Shown: positions 21,995 to 33,764, numbered from the stretch's first letter. The stretch is DNA of 64,000 nt from Chinchilla lanigera (GCF_000276665.1 NW_004955417.1:11657656-11721655), one strand, 5' to 3'. The notes: generated from the letters alone by a model not told the origin. Numbers and translations: made by a program.

Positions 21995-22056
21995 GACTCT
22001 CACTAAACTAGCTCTGCAATCTTGAGCAAATTACTTGATCTTTGCTCTTCAGCTCC
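21995..22056 (+). repeat. MIR core fragment
   Basis: ACTAGCTCTGCAATCTTGAGCAAATTACTTGATCTTTGC parallels the MIR core (ACTAGCTGTGTGACCTTGGGCAAGTTACTTAACCT). Confidence 0.65.
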
Positions 22057-22124
22057 TGGTGCACACGTAAAAAAGAAAACAAAAGTAAGAAAGCAAAAAA
22101 TCTTTTTATATTTAGACTTTCATT

Positions 22125-22212
22125 CTTAATTCCTTTATTGGTAGTGCTAGAGATTGAAACAAGGGCCTTATACATGCTAGGCAAGCTACCGCTGAGCTAT
22201 ACCTTCAACTCC
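22125..22212 (-). repeat. Degenerate ID-type SINE
   Basis: Minus strand reads GAGTTGAAGGTATAGCTCAGCGGTAGCTTGCCTAGCATGTATAAGGCCCTTGTTTCAATCTCTAGCACTACCAAT: an old tRNA-Ala-derived ID body without a clear tail. Confidence 0.8.
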
Positions 22213-22462
22213 TGACTTCTTTTTCCTTTCTATCTCTTCTCTCTCTCTCTCCATCTCTCTCTCTCTCCCAACTGGGGATTGAACTCAGCACCTCCACACT
22301 GAGCTACATCCTCAATCTTTTTCATTTTTTATTTTGAGACAGGGTCCTGCTAAGTCACTAAGTTCCAGGCTGGACTTAAACTTGAGAGCCTCTGGCCTCA
22401 GTCTCTGAGGATGCTGGGATTACGGGCACACACAGTCATGCCCAGCAACTAAATGACTTCTT
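22213..22462 (-). repeat. Dimeric B1-dID SINE with (GA)n tail and 9-bp TSD
   Basis: On the minus strand a short B1 monomer (22446 to about 22322; GCTGGGCATGACTGTGTGTGCCC...GTCTCAAAATAAA) is joined to an ID-like half (about 22318 to 22270; GAGGATGTAGCTCAGTGTGGAGGTGCTGAGTTCAATCCCCAGTT). This is followed by a (GA)n tail seen as (CT)n at 22236-22268. TGACTTCTT at 22213-22221 and 22454-22462 is the target duplication. It inserted next to the older ID at 22125. Confidence 0.85.
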
Positions 22463-22469
22463 ACAAGAA

Positions 22470-23094
22470 CTTCATTAAAGCATAATTTATATACCATAAA
22501 ATTAACCTAGTGTAAATGTATAATTTAATGATGCTTAGAAAAGATATAAAATTGTGTTGCTATTGCCACAATCTAGTTTTAGAACATTTTTCGCACCCCA
22601 AAATGTTTCTCATGCCCGTTTGCATTCAGTTTTTTTCTTGTACCCTGAGCCTGAGGGAACCAATAATTTACTTTATGTTTCCATGAATTTGTCTTTTTGG
22701 AAATTGCATATTAGTAGAATTATATCACATCTAGTTGGTGTATCTGCCTTTTACTTAACATAATGTCTGTGCGGCTGGTATATGCTGTGGTATGCATCAG
22801 TAAGGTTGTACTTCGCACTGCTGAATTGTATTCCATTGTATGGACGTGCCACATTTTGTTCAGAAGCATTTCATTTTTTCCCAGTTCAGAGATAGTATGA
22901 ATAATTTGGCTGTGAACAGATTTAAAAGGCTATGTGTAAACCTACGTTGTATTTCTCTTGGGTATATACCAAGAAAATGGAATTGCTGGCTCTCTAGGAT
23001 GTATATTTTTTTTCCTGTTGAATTTCTAGACTTTATTTCTGGTCACTCACACAAATGGCAGAATAAAATAAAAATGAAAGTGCATATCTATAAA
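22470..23094 (-). repeat. Ancient L1 3' region (L1ME-like)
   Basis: Plus-strand text AAAGCATAATTTATATACCATAAAATTAACC, TGTCTTTTTGGAAATTGCATATTAGTAGAATTATATCA, TTGTATTCCATTGTATGGACGTGCCACATTTTGTTCAG and GGGTATATACCAAGAAAATGGAATTGCTGG is the reverse complement of old mammalian L1 3' ends. The solo LTR at 23100 interrupts it. Confidence 0.8.
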
Positions 23095-24006
23095 GAGACT
23101 GTGTTGGTTAGGGGGATATTTTTGCAAGGTGAACACAATATAATACAGCACACATATTTTATAGGATTATTTATAATAGTCACCCAATGAATGATATATA
23201 AAAGAGTGCGGGAAATCTGCCCACACACTGTAGACCAAGAATCCAGCTGAGGGCCTGGATCACGCGATAATGTCCTGCATGAGTCTAGCTGAATACCTAG
23301 AGCTCATAACAATGCCTTCCACGAATCTTGAGGCCCAGAGCACACTACAAGGTCTCATGAAGGCCTGTTTCATGGATCTGCATTGGGAAGGCCCAAAGTT
23401 CAGTGTTGGAATCTAGGAAATCTGTGCCAGCAGGACAAAGGATCTGTGCTAGCAGGCTGAGGGATCTGCACTGGAGCTAGGAAGCAGTGCTCTGAAGAAC
23501 CAGAGCTCCTCTGGAAGGTACTACAGCCATCCTCAGAACAGTGAGGTCCCGAGCTTCTCCAATGATCAAGATGGATGAGTTCCCATCAGGGAAGCCAACC
23601 CAGCAAGCCTCTCCTGGAAACAGGCAGTGCACCATCTTCCCCTCCGGAACTAGGAAGCGATACTCAAAGTGAGGACTAAAGCTCCCCCAAAGTGAACCAA
23701 AGCCATTCTCAATGCCAACAAGGTCCCGAGCTCCTCAGAGAATGAAAATAGCCAAGTTCATAAGGAAAGCCAGCATGACAAGCTCCTCCAAAAGAACCAA
23801 CAGCTCCTTATAGCTTCTACCAGCTCCCAACAGCCTCTCTCAGCTCCCAACAGCCTTCTTAATTCCCAAAATGCCTTTTTTTTCTTCTCCAGTTGTGCCT
23901 CTTATGCTGCTGGCGACAGTCCCCAGGTGGGCCTCCCACACCCAGCACCATGCTTACTCAGTTCAATTTATAAGTTGACCACCAGTTGTCAGTCTACCAC
24001 AGAGAC
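23095..24006 (+). mobile_element. Solo ERV LTR, 902 bp, perfect 5-bp TSD
   Basis: The LTR body 23100-24001 starts TGTGTTGGTT and ends AGTCTACCACA, flanked on both sides by GAGAC (23095-23099 and 24002-24006). A CCAAT box (23184-23188) and a TATATAAAAG box (about 23195-23204) are spaced as in a promoter and set the plus orientation. No gag/pol and no second LTR are present, so it is a solo LTR left by recombination. A 5-bp TSD is usual for ERVL-class elements, but the sequence is not one I can name. Its R/U5 part is unusually long and holds an internal duplication with a 173-bp period (starts 23473 and 23646). Confidence 0.78.
23473..23818. repeat. 173-bp-period internal duplication within the solo LTR
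   Basis: GGAGCTAGGAAGCAG at 23473 and GGAACTAGGAAGCGA at 23646 begin two diverged units. They share AGCCAT(C/T)CTCA, AGGTCCCGAGC(T)TC and GGGAAGCC/GGAAAGCC in order. Confidence 0.7.
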
Positions 24007-26015
24007 CATAGAATTTGAAACAGAATGGATTATTAGGTTTTCTCTCCCTAGAGAACGAATATATAATTTCTATTGGAACAGATTCAGTTTTTTAAAATTA
24101 ATTTTTAATGGTACATTTTGCCATACATAACGATCACATTCCTCATAGGGAATTTATACCTGTTCATAAGAGATCTTAATTCTTTTTTTCCCATTCCCCT
24201 ACCATCTCTTCAACCCTTTTTCTCTTCCCCATTGATGAAACTTGTTTCTATTGTTTTCCTTCCATTCTTCTTTTTTGTTTAAATCCCTATTCCCTTCTTT
24301 CCCTCCCCCACCCCCCCGGCCTCCTTGCCCTTTCCAATTTGAACATTTTCTTCCTACTTCCCCATATCTATCCTCCATTTTGCTCCCTATTTACCCTTTA
24401 GGTTTCTCACACAAGAGAAAAGTGTGATATTTAAACATATGTGTCTGATTTATTTCACTTAAAATTTTGTTCACAAAGTGCACCCATTTACCTTAAAATG
24501 CCTCAAGTTTATCCTTCTTTATGGCAGATTAGAACTGCATCATATATAAAAACCACATTTTCTTTATCCATTCATCTGTTGATGGGCATATGGGTGCCCA
24601 TTTATTTCCAAGCTTTAGCTATCACAAATTGTGCTGCTATAAATGTGAGTGTGTATATTGTTGGGGTATGATGCTTTTAACTCTTTTGGAAATATACCTG
24701 AAGGGGGGCAACTGGATCAAATGAAACTTCTAATTTTAGTTTTTTGAGGAATCTCTATGCTGATTTCTGTAATAGTTGTACCAATTTATACTAGAACCTG
24801 CTAACAAACCTACTTTATATTCTCTTCATTACTGTATGATGGTTCCAGTGTCTCCACATCCTCAAAAACACTTGGCATTGTCAGTTTTTCCTGGCAGTCA
24901 TTCTGGTGGTTTCACAGTGGTGTCTCATTGTGCTTTTCATTTGTATTTCCCTAGTGAATAATGAAGCTGAGCAGTCTTACTCACTTAATGACTACTTATT
25001 CATCTTCTAAGTTCAAATGTACATTAAAATATTATGCCCATTTTAACTGTGTTGTCTTCTCATTAATTTATAAGAGATTTTTATGTACTCTGAATACAAA
25101 TCTTTTCAGATGTATGCTTTGTAAATAGTTTCTTCCAATCTTTGGTTTGTCTTTTCATTTTCTTAATGGTATCTTTTGAAGAGGTCTACATTATCAGCTT
25201 CTTTCATGGAACATACTTTTGTTGCACTCTTCTGTGATATAAAAGAATAAAGAAATCATTGGCTGATCCATTTTGAGTTAATTTTGAATATGACCTGAGG
25301 TACTAATCTAATTTCCTTTTTTGGTATGTGTATATCTAATTATCTCAGTACAATCCATGAGAAACACTGTTCTTTATTTCTTGAGTTGTCTTGAAACTAT
25401 TGTCAATACATAACTAATCATAAATTTAAGAGTTTATTTGAAGACTTTCTATTTTGTTCCTTTGATCTATATGTCTGTCTTTATATCTGATTAGTGTAGC
25501 TTCCTCAAATTCAGAAATAAGATAGTGTTGTGTTTTTATTTTTCAATTCAAAATATCATCTAGATATCTCTATTTCCTCCTTAACCCATGAGCAATTAAG
25601 GACATTATTTAATTTCCAAAAACTTGAGGATATACAAATTTTTTCTTGTAGATTTTTTTATAATCTAATTTAATTGTGGTAGAAAACAAGTTTGAAATGA
25701 CTTCAACTATTTTGAATTTATTGAGACTTGTTTTATGTCTTAGCTTATGGTCTGTACATGAAAAGAAAATGTATCCTTCTGCTTTTGCATGGAGTGGTTC
25801 TATAATGTCAGATTAAGTTCATTGTCAGTGATTTCTTTCTAGTTATTCTATTATCAAGAATGCAATATTGAAATCTGCAACCACAAAGTTTGAATTACTT
25901 ATTTTTATTTTTCATTGTCAGTTATTGCTTTACATATGCATGACTATATTTTTATTATATCTATTCATGGGTACTTATTTTTATTCTTATGAAATCTCAC
26001 TTTGTCTTTAGCAAT

Positions 26016-26171
26016 GGTTTTTTTTTAAATTGTTTTGAGACTGGGTCTTGCTATGTAGTTTAGACTGGCCTTGAACTCACCATGTAGTCTAGGCTGGTCT
26101 CAAACTCGCAGTGATCCTCCTGCCTGAGTCCCTCAGTGCTGGTATTACAGGCAGGCACCACTACACCTGGA
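26016..26171 (-). repeat. B1 SINE with internal duplication
   Basis: Minus strand reads CCAGGTGTAGTGGTGCCTGCCTGTAATACCAGCACTGAGGG, then GAGGATCACTGCGAGTTTGAGACCAGCC, then a repeated AGCC...ACTACATGGTGAGTTC-AAGGCCAGTC, then CTACATAGCAAGACCCAGTCTC. The repeated middle is the B1 29-bp internal duplication. Inserted in the old L1. TSD not clear. Confidence 0.88.
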
Positions 26172-26547
26172 TTAACAATGTTTTTATACTAAGGTCTGTT
26201 TTAATTGACACAGTCACTTCAGCTTTCTTATGGTTACTATTTTCATTGTATATCTTATCACATCATTGTATATCTTATCCTACCTTTTTATTTTTAGCCT
26301 ATTTGTGTCTTTCAATCTAAGCTGTGTTTCTTTAAGCAAAATACAATTACTGCTCCATGTTTATGCAGCCTGAAAATTTCTATCTTTTGATCAGAGTGTT
26401 TAGCCCATTCATATTTAATGTAATTATTGTTGTGGTAGTATTTGTATTTGCCACTTTGCATTTGTTTTTTATACATCTCATTTAATCTTTCTTTTGTATA
26501 TTTTATTGCCTTTTTGTGTTAAAAATTTTCAGTGTATAGTTTTTAAA

Positions 26548-26724
26548 TTCTACTGAATTTTTTTTTGTCTTTTTGAGAAAGTGTCTCACTATGCAGTTCA
26601 GGCTGGTCTTGCACTCACTTTGTAGCCCACTCTGGCCTTGGACTCACAGTGATATTCCTGTCTTGGCCTCCCAACTACTGGGATTACAGGCATGTGCCAC
26701 CATGTCCGGCTTCTACTGAATTTT
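26548..26724 (-). repeat. B1 SINE with perfect 14-bp TSD
   Basis: Body 26562-26710 on the minus strand (GCCGGACATGGTGGCACATGCCTGTAATCCC...) contains the internal duplication and ends GAGACACTTTCTCAAAAAG with a tail. TTCTACTGAATTTT at 26548-26561 and 26711-26724 is a perfect TSD inside the old L1, so this insertion is much younger than its host. Confidence 0.93.
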
Positions 26725-27540
26725 AAGTAGCTTTCTGAGTTATTTTCTTTGTGATTACATCTGGGATTCTAATATTCACCTTAATTTATCATAATCTACC
26801 TCAGATTAATACTGACAATTCTGGTAAAACAAAGCAACTTTGCTCCAATTATTGTTCTATATTGTCCCAACTTTGTGCTATTATTATATATATTATAATG
26901 ATGAATGTTATAAACAACAATATTTGCAATATTATTATCTCAACACAAAATCCTAAGTTTGCAAAAACTTAAAGAAGAAATGGAAAATATATTTAAGGAA
27001 ATAACCATATACTAATAAATAATAAAATGAAAAAGTAGAAAAAACACATTTATAGTCTTTTACATCTACCCATATAGTTACCGCTGTTGATGTTTGTCAT
27101 TTCTTCCTATGCTTTAGAACGATCATGCGTTGCCATTTCCCTTCAGTTAGAAAGACTTTCATTAGTATTCCTTAAGACGGGCCTCTTAAACACTATTCTC
27201 TTTGTTTTATGCAGGGCTGTCTTTGCTTTCATTTTGGAAAGATAGTTTTGGTGGATGCAGAACTTTTGTTTGACCTTTTTTGCTTCATTTCTTTGAATAT
27301 GTCATTCTACTACTTTTTGACCTCTATTGTTGCTGCTTACAAGCCACCTATTAGTTATATTATTATTTCCCCATGTGAGATGAATCATTTGTCACTTGAT
27401 ATATTGAAGGTTTTTTCTTTGTCTTTCTTTTTCAGTGATTTCACACTGATATGTCTAGATGTTGCTGTCTTTGAGTTTACCTGTAGTCTTTCTTATTTCC
27501 CTTTTTTGGCCTATATTTTCTTTCTGTCTTTATTCTTTTC

Positions 27541-27606
27541 CAGTTTTGCTCGGGATTGAACCCGGAACCTTCAAGTGCTCTACCACTGAGTCACATCCCC
27601 ACCCCA
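27541..27606 (-). repeat. ID-type SINE fragment within L1 ORF1
   Basis: Minus strand GGGGTGGGGATGTGACTCAGTGGTAGAGCACTTGAAGGTTCCGGGTTCAATCCCGAGCAAAACT is a shortened tRNA-Ala-derived ID body lying in the reversed L1 ORF1 region. It splits the open frame 27209-27559, which is not a gene. Confidence 0.82.
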
Positions 27607-28330
27607 AACTTCCTGTTTTGCACCAAATTTGAGAGGTTTGGCCAGTATTTCTTCAAATAATTTTTATGTCCCTTTCTCTCTCTCTTCTGGAACTCCCATT
27701 ACACTTATATTGATATATTGGATGCTGTCCGACAAATCTCCAAGGCTCTATTTATTTTTCTTTGATCTTTTTTCTCTCTGGTGTTCAGCTTGGGTTTGTA
27801 GAAATTCTTTCTTCTGCCATCTCATATCTGTTGTTGAACCCACTGAATGAAATTTTTATTGGTTATTGTACTTTCAACCATAGACTTTCCATTTGGTTTT
27901 TTAATAGTTTCTATTTCTCTATTGTGATTACTTATTTGTTGAGTCATTGCCATCATAGTTTCTTTCATTCTTTAGACATGGTTTTCCTTTAATTATTTGA
28001 ACATATTTTTAATAGCTACTTTGAAGTCTTTGTCTATTAAATCCAACATCTGTGCCCCATCAGAGTTAGTTTCTATTGACTGATTATTTTTCTTCCTTTG
28101 TATGGTCATGCTTTCTTAGTTCTTTGGATGTCTCATTTTTCTTTTGTTGAAAATTACATATTTTATATAACATATTGTAAAAACTATGAATTCTGACTCT
28201 CTTTACCTAGGATGTGTTGTTGCTGTTTTTAAGTGACTTATCTGGGCTTAACTGCAGGACTACTCTCCCTCACAATACAGAGCCACAGATATTTTTGTTA
28301 AGTTTTTAAAAAAATCATATTTATAATTTT

Positions 28331-29385
28331 TAGCCAAGATTTCAAGGAGTTACTTCTGTGTCTACATCGTCTACTGTTTCTTAAACATTTCAGCTTATAA
28401 GACTTCCACTCTTAACACATTTGTGATTGTGCAGAGGAGCACATTAACAGTCCAGGCAATTTTCAGTCCTGCCTCAGAATTTACTTTCTGTGAACCCTTC
28501 TTGCTTCTCCTAATGTATATCTGCATTTCCCTAAATCAACAGGGGATAAATATGAACTTACCTAGGTCTCGTATAGCTTGTTATATCTAGGTTCTCTTCG
28601 TTAAATTTCTGTCTGGAACTTTTATGGATAATATTGCTGATCACTAATAACCATCTATGCAAAACGGCCTCCACTGACAGAGGCTGATTTTCTGTCTCTC
28701 CTTGGTATGAAAGGGCAACCACACTCCAAAATTCTGCAGGCATGCAATGTTCTTAGCCCCAGTTCTAATAGGTTATCATAAATTAAGACTTCTTAATATA
28801 TTATTTATTTTCATCAATATCTAGAGCCTAATATGCATATTTTTAACAATTTCGTTGATTTAAATTTGTTTTCTGGGCTGAGGGTTTCCTAATCTCTTCA
28901 CTTTACTGTAACTTGAAGTCCCTTCCTGAATGAGTTTTTAATTGATGTTATCAATGATATCTACATTTTCCACATGATGTTATTATTCTCTGTATCTTTT
29001 GGAGCATTGATTAATAATGCAATATTTATTAAAAGAATGCTCTGGTATAATCTTACTTTTGTCTTCCAGCCACTGATACTTGCTTTGGAAATTTTGATGC
29101 TGAAAATTTTTTTATCTAACAAAAGATGGTTGTGCAATAACCAGTGCTAATATTCCTCTTTCAAATAGTTCTTAAGTGTTTTCTTAATAAAACTTTTAAG
29201 AAGCTGCAATTTTTCAGTGAATCCATCAGGATTAACAACTAAGCTCATTCATGTGTCCACAATGACAGTGAAATGACATTAACCAGATTACATTGAGAGT
29301 CATCACGATTATGGAGATATTAAGATTTGAAAAATGTACTTCTCAGAACTGAAAAAATATGTTAATATTTAAAGTAATCTACTTT
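28331..29385. other. Unassigned AT-rich sequence
   Basis: Could be the 5' UTR of the neighbouring reversed L1 plus flank. No gene seen. Confidence 0.35.
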
Positions 29386-29845
29386 ACTCTAGATGTGATA
29401 GCTTTCTCTCACTGTGACATAATGCATGATAAAGTCAGCTCAGAGGAGGAAAGTTATATTTTGGCTCCCAGTTGCAGAGGTTTTAGCCTATGTTCTATTT
29501 GCTGGCTCCATTGGCTATGGGCCATGGCAAGGCAGAATACCATGATGGAGAGGGCATAGTATAGCAAAACTACTTACCTTATGGTATCCTGGAAGCATAG
29601 AAAGGGAAATAGGCATCAAGGAAAGGCCCAGGGACAGATATAATCCCCAGGCTCAATCTCCATGGTCCACTTCCTTCAAGTAGGCCCTCCATCCTAAGTT
29701 TCCATTACATTCCAGTAATGCCATCAAATTATGTACTTGTCCTTGGAGTAATCCACTCATAAAATTAGGGCCCTCATGATGCCAAAGTCCACTTCTGAAT
29801 ACATGAGAATTTTGGAGGACATTTAGATCTAAACCGTGCCAGTCC
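29386..29845 (-). mobile_element. MaLR-type LTR
   Basis: Minus strand begins GCACGGTTTAGATCTAAATGTCCTCCAAAATTCTCATG and ends through GCCAAAATATAACTTTCCTCCTCTGAGC...TGTCACAGTGAGAGAAAGCTATCACATC. Same family pattern as 11830 and 33765. Degraded, no TSD recognised. Confidence 0.65.
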
Positions 29846-29954
29846 AGTATTGGGATTGATGTATTATATGATAATTCTATTTTTAAATCTTAAGGGGTCT
29901 CCATACCATTTTTTATAATCATTTTACTAATTTGTATTTCCATCAACAAGGGTG

Positions 29955-30115
29955 TTATCAGAATCATAATTTTGTAGATACAAAACTTGAGATTTAGAAT
30001 GATAAAGCTATTCACTCAAAGTTACAGTTAGCGAGTGGTGGAACCCATATTTGAAACCAGCTTGGTAATACTGCTGAAGCAGGTGCTTTTCCTAATAAGC
30101 CAGCACTGCTTTGTG
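29955..30115 (-). repeat. MIR SINE
   Basis: Plus strand ATACAAAACTTGAGATTTAGAATGATAAAGCTATTCACTCAAAGTTACAGTTAGCGAGTGGTGGAACCC is the reverse complement of the MIR core (…GCTGTGTGACCTTGGGCAAGTTACTT…CAGTTTCCTCATCTGTAAAAT). Confidence 0.75.
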
Positions 30116-30418
30116 AGTGGTATGGTAAATCCAGTGTCCCTACAGAAGGTGGAATAATTAGAGAGAGCGAAAGAGTGGAGATTTTCTTTCCAAGATATTC
30201 CATAAACAATTTTTCTTATTACCATCTGGCTAGTTGTCCTCCAACTCCATTTTGCCTTAACAAGAAGAGGTACTCATGCTAATGTATTTATATCCCTATT
30301 CTATCTATATAAGCATAATCTAGAGTTCTATGCCAACATCTGTTTCTTTCTAGGTGTTGTCCATGACCCTTTTTGTGATGCATATATAGATTGGGTTTCT
30401 TGAAATCATTTATCTTTC

Positions 30419-30512
30419 TATTCTCCCATCCATCCATCTACCCACTCTTCCATCTATTTGTCCATCCATCCATCCATCCATCCATCCATCCATCCATCCA
30501 TCCATCCACCCC
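30419..30512. repeat. (ATCC)n tetranucleotide repeat
   Basis: CCATCCATCCATC units run with few interruptions from 30426 to 30510, flanked by irregular CCATCTACCC and CCACCCCTTCC. Confidence 0.97.
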
Positions 30513-31585
30513 TTCCTTTCTTCATTCATTTACTCATTCATAATTGTGCCAGACATTGTTCAAGGTTTTGTGATACATAAATTAATACAAGGGATTGACA
30601 GCTTGTGGCCTAATGAAATTCCCTATCTTCTAAAGAATGCCAAGAATGTTGCTATTACTTCCCCTAGAAGATTTTTAAAAACTACATTGTATTACAAAAT
30701 CTGTGGAATTTCTTCAAGCTGAGCAATCAAAGTAACCTAACTAGGAAGCTGGTCAAACTTTCCTCTGATTTTCCTATGCTTTTTATTTTTCAAGTGGTTC
30801 CCACACTGAGAGGGCAGGAGCATATCTTATTTTATTTTATTTTATTTGTGAAGGGACATATTTTAAAGTGACAGATAGACAAACTAGCATTCTCTAATGG
30901 TCCTCCTACATCCAGCTGCAGAGGATGCCCCCTTTGACCTAGTTGAGGACCCACTTAGCACATACATTTCAAAGGAGAGAGACTAAGTTCCTTTTGCCCT
31001 CCTCCCAGCTAGAAATTCCTAGTCTCTTACCCCATTTCAGTAATGATTTAATACAAATGTATTTAAAATAATAATCATGTCCTAGCTCTACCCTCTCCTT
31101 CACAGCTGTGGCTTCCTACCTTGAAGTGGATCTGAACTGTGACTAATATATGTGTTTAAAGAAACAATCATCCCCCCTTTTTTCTTCCTCACAGCTATAT
31201 TTTCCCCACCCTAGCAATTCTTCTCCTACCCCTATTACCCATTCAGACTCACAGAAGCTTTAAAATAAATACCAGATCTTGTAACTAGGCTTCATGTTAT
31301 ACCATTGTCCTGATTCTCTGCTGTCATCCCAAAATGCAGGAGCTGTTTTGAACAGTGGTGCTCACATGTCTCAAATGCTACATGGATAATGAAGTCCTGA
31401 GGACAAATGCCCCATGGCCACAGCTCTTCTTTGGCTTAAAAATACTTTTCCATTTTCCTTCATGACACTGAAGGGGAGCCGAGTGAGCTCTACAGTATCT
31501 TAGGTACATGATATTGCATCTTCTCTTACTGGAGCATTGCCCTCTTTATGTCATATCAGGGGCTACAAGGTTAGAAGATCTAGTA
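30513..31585. other. Unassigned sequence with a short (TTTTA)n
   Basis: 30825-30847 is a (TTTTA)n run. 30520-30600 weakly resembles a widespread ancient repeat (GTGCCAGACATTGTTCAAGG). No gene seen. Confidence 0.4.
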
Positions 31586-31589
31586 GAGC

Positions 31590-31860
31590 CATGTTTTTTC
31601 TTCAGTTGAAGTGAAATTGACCAACATAAAGTTAATTACTTTAAAATATACAATGCATTGGCGTTTAGTATATTCACAAAGCTGTATAACCATCATCTCT
31701 CTAGTTCCAAAATATTTTCATCACCTGGAAGGTGACTCCACATCTATTAGGCAGTCATTCCTATTTGTCCCTCCCTTTAGCCCTGGAAACCATTCATCTG
31801 TTTCTTGTCTTTATGGAAGAATTGTATTTTTTTGGAAGAGTGTCAGCCATACTACTTATT
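31590..31860 (-). repeat. Ancient L1 3' fragment (L1ME-like)
   Basis: TTGAAGTGAAATTGACCAACATAAAG...TATTCACAAAGCTGTATAACCATCATC...TCCAAAATATTTTCATCACC matches the reversed L1ME 3' end (…TTCACATTGTTGTGCAACCATCACC…CAGAACTTTTTCATC). Confidence 0.75.
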
Positions 31861-32803
31861 TCAACAAACATCTAAATGTGGTTTTTCCACAGCTGAGTGA
31901 TGAGGTCTCAAAGCTGCAGATATCTGGCAACCAGACAGAACTAGTACTCTGTACTCTCATAGACAATATCTAGGCAACTCATTAAGCACATGCTAAGTTG
32001 GACTTCGATCTGATATGCTTCAGACTTCTTGAAACCCAGATTTAACATGTGATAATGTGAGAATTGTAAGAAAGAATATTTCTCAACTCCACCCTCCATG
32101 ATAGAAGACCTAGCAATAATTATTCAAGATGCTTTAAATGAAGCCAGGGATTGCCATGGAAGAAAATGCCAGAATAGATATTAAAAATTGGAAGGAGGCA
32201 GGGGAGGTGAAGGGATGTATAAAAATATTTTTAAATGCCAACCACAGAAGTTCTGTACAAAATCAAAACAAAAGACGGAAGTGTTTAACTCCCCCAGGCT
32301 TAGTCATGATTCCTTGCCCTCCTCCCACTGGACTAATTCTGGAAGTGGGGAAATTGGGCCTTTGTTTTCCCCCGACTGCACTGTTTCTTGGTGACCACCC
32401 CTCCCAAGCAACTAGTGTGTTTTAGAGGGTTAGTTGGTTAGAGGCTGGTTAGTTCTAGAGGGTGTTAGTAGGTGTGCTGTAAAAACGGTTCCCTGATTTC
32501 TTCATCGTGTATTCATTTTCTCATTCATCTACTGTACAAGTGTTGACTGAATTCCTCTAGTATACTTAGCACTGTCCTAAGTGATGACAATAAAGGAGGA
32601 ATACAGTACAAGGACCAATTCTATAAATTAAAACAGTTTTTTTTTTCACTAGAGGTCCACTCAGGGTCCCAATTTAAGGAGACAATGAATTGTGAAACTT
32701 TAAGAAGAATTTCAAAGAATTTCTGTAAGAGGGATTTGATCATATAGAACTTATCTTCTTTTGAAGTAAATTGGGAAGTATGTTAATTATTAAGTATAAC
32801 TAG
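31861..32803. other. Unassigned sequence
   Basis: A relic resembling a common ancient repeat (TTCATCTACTGTACAAGTGTTGACTGAATTCC...TTAGCACTGTCCTAAGTGATG) lies at 32500-32600. Nothing else is recognised. Confidence 0.4.
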
Positions 32804-32965
32804 AGGCCACACGTGGTGGCGCATGCCTGTAATCCCAGCACTCTGGAGGCTGGGGCAAGAGGATCTTTGTGAGTTTGAGATCAGCCTGGGCTACAAATTG
32901 AGCTTAAGGCCAGCCTGAACTGCTTAGGGAGACAGTGTCTCAAAAAGACAAAAAAATATATAAAA
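32804..32965 (+). repeat. B1 SINE
   Basis: GGCCACACGTGGTGGCGCATGCCTGTAATCCCAGCACTCTGGAGGCTGGGGC..., with the internal duplication (GATCAGCCTGGGCTACAAATTGAGCTTAAGGCCAGCC) and AGACAGTGTCTCAAAAAGACAAAAAAATAT tail. The 5' end keeps the polymerase III boxes. TSD not resolved. Confidence 0.93.
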
Positions 32966-33079
32966 AGTGTTCTTTTTTTAGATTATCCTACTGCCATATT
33001 ACTTAATTGCCCAAGTAGGTTCTCCTCTCTTTGCCTTCAGTGTGAAGTTATATGTGTGTTTAGGTTCATGGACTAATGC

Positions 33080-33185
33080 TTTTCTCTGGTGCCGTACTGT
33101 CAACTCCATGAACATACAACACATGTCAGTCACCTAACAGACATCCAGTAAATAATTTAAATTTGTTGAACGGATACCTGCAATA
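33080..33185 (+). repeat. L2-type 3' tail relic
   Basis: CTGTCAACTCCATGAACATACAACACATGTCAGTCACC...AGACATCCAGTAAATAATTTAAATTTGTTGAACGG follows the L2 ending. Confidence 0.5.
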
Positions 33186-33394
33186 ATTTGCTTATCTCTC
33201 TCCTTCCTCAACTTTGCCTACTGTTTTTTATTTCCTTAAGATACAAAAACTTCATAGATTGATACCAGGCTGATTACTACCACAGATAAGAGGTAGTAAT
33301 TTTCGCATTGGGTTTAGGGGTTACTATAGGAAGTGAGAGACTTTACAGAAAAAAAGTCCCCTCTACTTAATAGATTATAATATTGAAATAATAA

Positions 33395-33615
33395 CTTATT
33401 GGCATTATATATAGCACTATTTTAAGTTCTTAGGCATAGAATATTAGTCATCTAATCATAGTAATAACCCTATAATGTAGGCATTATTATTATATGTCTT
33501 CCAGTAAGAAAACTTAATAGTGAGATTATATAATTGTCAAAGCTCTACAGTAGGTAAGTGGTGGACCTGGGATCCATATTCTGGAGGTCAGGATCCATCT
33601 TCCAGACTACTCTGC
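33395..33615 (-). repeat. MIR SINE, near full length
   Basis: Plus strand shows reversed MIR: ATAGCACTATTTTAAGTTCTTAGGCATAGAATATTAGTCATCTAATC, then AATAACCCTATAATGTAGGCATTATTATTAT, then GTCAAAGCTCTACAGTAGGTAAGTGGTGGACCTGGGATCC. Confidence 0.82.
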
Positions 33616-33764
33616 ATTACCATTTGAATTATACTACTCTCATGCTCTTATGGCTGTGATATTCACATGGCTTTGGAGTGGAATTAATTTTCACAGCATT
33701 TCAGTATTAGCTAGGAAAAACAATTGCATCTATGAGTGCTCCAAAGACCAGATACTGGCAAATG

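Larger units (their letters stand above)
24085..28330 (-). repeat. Ancient L1 (ORF1 to 3' end), heavily decayed
   Basis: A roughly 4-kb L1M-age element read on the minus strand. 28330-27150 corresponds to L1 ORF1: the plus strand shows the reverse complement of the 'ACATGTCTAAAGAACTAAAGGAAA' region at about 27960, a coiled-coil segment and the AGAACTTTTGTTTGACC-type end at 27250. 26980-24800 corresponds to ORF2, and 24700-24450 to the ORF2 carboxyl end (reverse complement of AAATTTGTGCAGCTATAAAC-like DNA at 24630). The 3' UTR and its purine tract follow to about 24085. All frames are broken. Two B1s (26016, 26562) and one ID (27541) inserted later. Confidence 0.8.

Noticed and set aside
27209..27850. 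Hydrophobic plus-strand frames as membrane proteins
   Set aside because: They are the antisense of a decayed L1 ORF1 region containing an ID insertion.
30419..30512. CRISPR-like or satellite array
   Set aside because: It is a simple (ATCC)n tetranucleotide repeat in mammalian DNA.
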